DNA of 14,755 nucleotides, from the NCBI GenBank assembly GCA_937874315.1, contig CALNAE010000195.1:1-14755 (forward strand), in the 5' to 3' direction. This DNA comes from an uncultured Bifidobacterium sp. (lineage in GTDB: Bacteria > Actinomycetota > Actinomycetes > Actinomycetales > Bifidobacteriaceae). Each line of letters opens with the position of its first letter. Position 1 is the first letter of the stretch. Both the position numbers and the translations under genes were made by a program. This document shows positions 14,662-14,755 of the stretch, in pieces. The notes under the pieces were generated by a model that saw only the letters and a program-made list of their open reading frames with translations, had not been told where the DNA came from and made no database searches.

Positions 14662-14755
14662 GCGTATGGACCACCCGTATCCGATCGGCTACTCGACGCC
14701 GGCGTACTGCCGGCTTACTGCCGGCTTACTACCTGCATACTACCTGCATACTACC
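14662..14755. other. Downstream region of bioY, no gene seen
   Basis: No coding sequence is supported in the last 94 bases. They hold a GCCGGC-gtact-GCCGGC inverted repeat (14698-14714), without a T tract, and the tandem array listed next. Whatever follows lies outside the window. Confidence 0.6.
14705..14755. repeat. 11-bp tandem repeat array at the window end
   Basis: Five consecutive units in strict 11-bp register: TACTGCCGGCT at 14705-14715 and 14716-14726, TACTACCTGCA at 14727-14737 and 14738-14748, and the first seven bases of another at 14749-14755. The two unit types agree at 8 of 11 positions and all start with TACT. The array begins about 43 bp after the bioY stop and runs off the window, so its full length is unknown. 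Confidence 0.9.

Noticed and set aside
1..14755. Mobile elements, CRISPR, RNA genes or a defence or secondary-metabolite system
   Set aside because: No transposase, integrase, spaced repeats, tRNA-like or rRNA-like sequence is seen. The multidomain protein is a primary-metabolism Fas I by its domain order and neighbours, not a polyketide synthase.

Overview
The window looks like the chromosome of a Bifidobacterium or close relative. The DNA is GC-rich throughout. It encodes a single giant bacterial type I fatty acid synthase (3152 residues) directly downstream of two acyl-CoA carboxylase subunit genes, upstream of a stand-alone holo-ACP synthase, and divergent from a BioY biotin transporter gene. 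This set is known from bifidobacteria. I assign the genus from gene content and general codon/GC character, not from a search.

Layout. Positions 1-509 (minus) hold the N-terminal part of acpS, cut by the window edge. Positions 510-723 are a gene-free gap with short 9-bp tandem repeats and one GC-rich hairpin. Positions 724-10182 (minus) are fas. Positions 10183-10290 are a 108-bp leader before fas. Positions 10291-11955 (minus) are accD (carboxyltransferase), which overlaps by 4 bp the end of accC at 11952-13808 (minus; biotin carboxylase fused to a biotin carrier domain). Positions 13809-14076 are a divergent control region with several small symmetric and repeated motifs. Positions 14077-14661 (plus) are bioY. 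The window ends in an 11-bp tandem repeat array that runs off the edge.

How the genes fit together. BioY imports biotin, and the biotin is attached to Lys569 of the AccC carrier domain. AccC plus AccD make malonyl-CoA. Fas has the domain order acetyltransferase, enoyl reductase, dehydratase, malonyl/palmitoyl transferase, ACP, ketoreductase, ketosynthase, and uses malonyl-CoA to build acyl-CoAs. Fas lacks the C-terminal phosphopantetheinyl transferase domain of fungal FAS, so AcpS, encoded just downstream, is the likely enzyme that activates its ACP domain. The minus-strand genes look like one transcription unit whose main promoter probably lies in the divergent region, though a separate fas promoter in the 108-bp leader is possible.

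I see no mobile element, CRISPR array, RNA gene or defence system. The window is mostly a coherent primary-metabolism locus. The points worth a second look are the long extra segment in AcpS, the 12-bp in-frame repeats in a Fas linker, the specificity residue of AccD, the operator-like motifs between accC and bioY, and the terminal 11-bp array.
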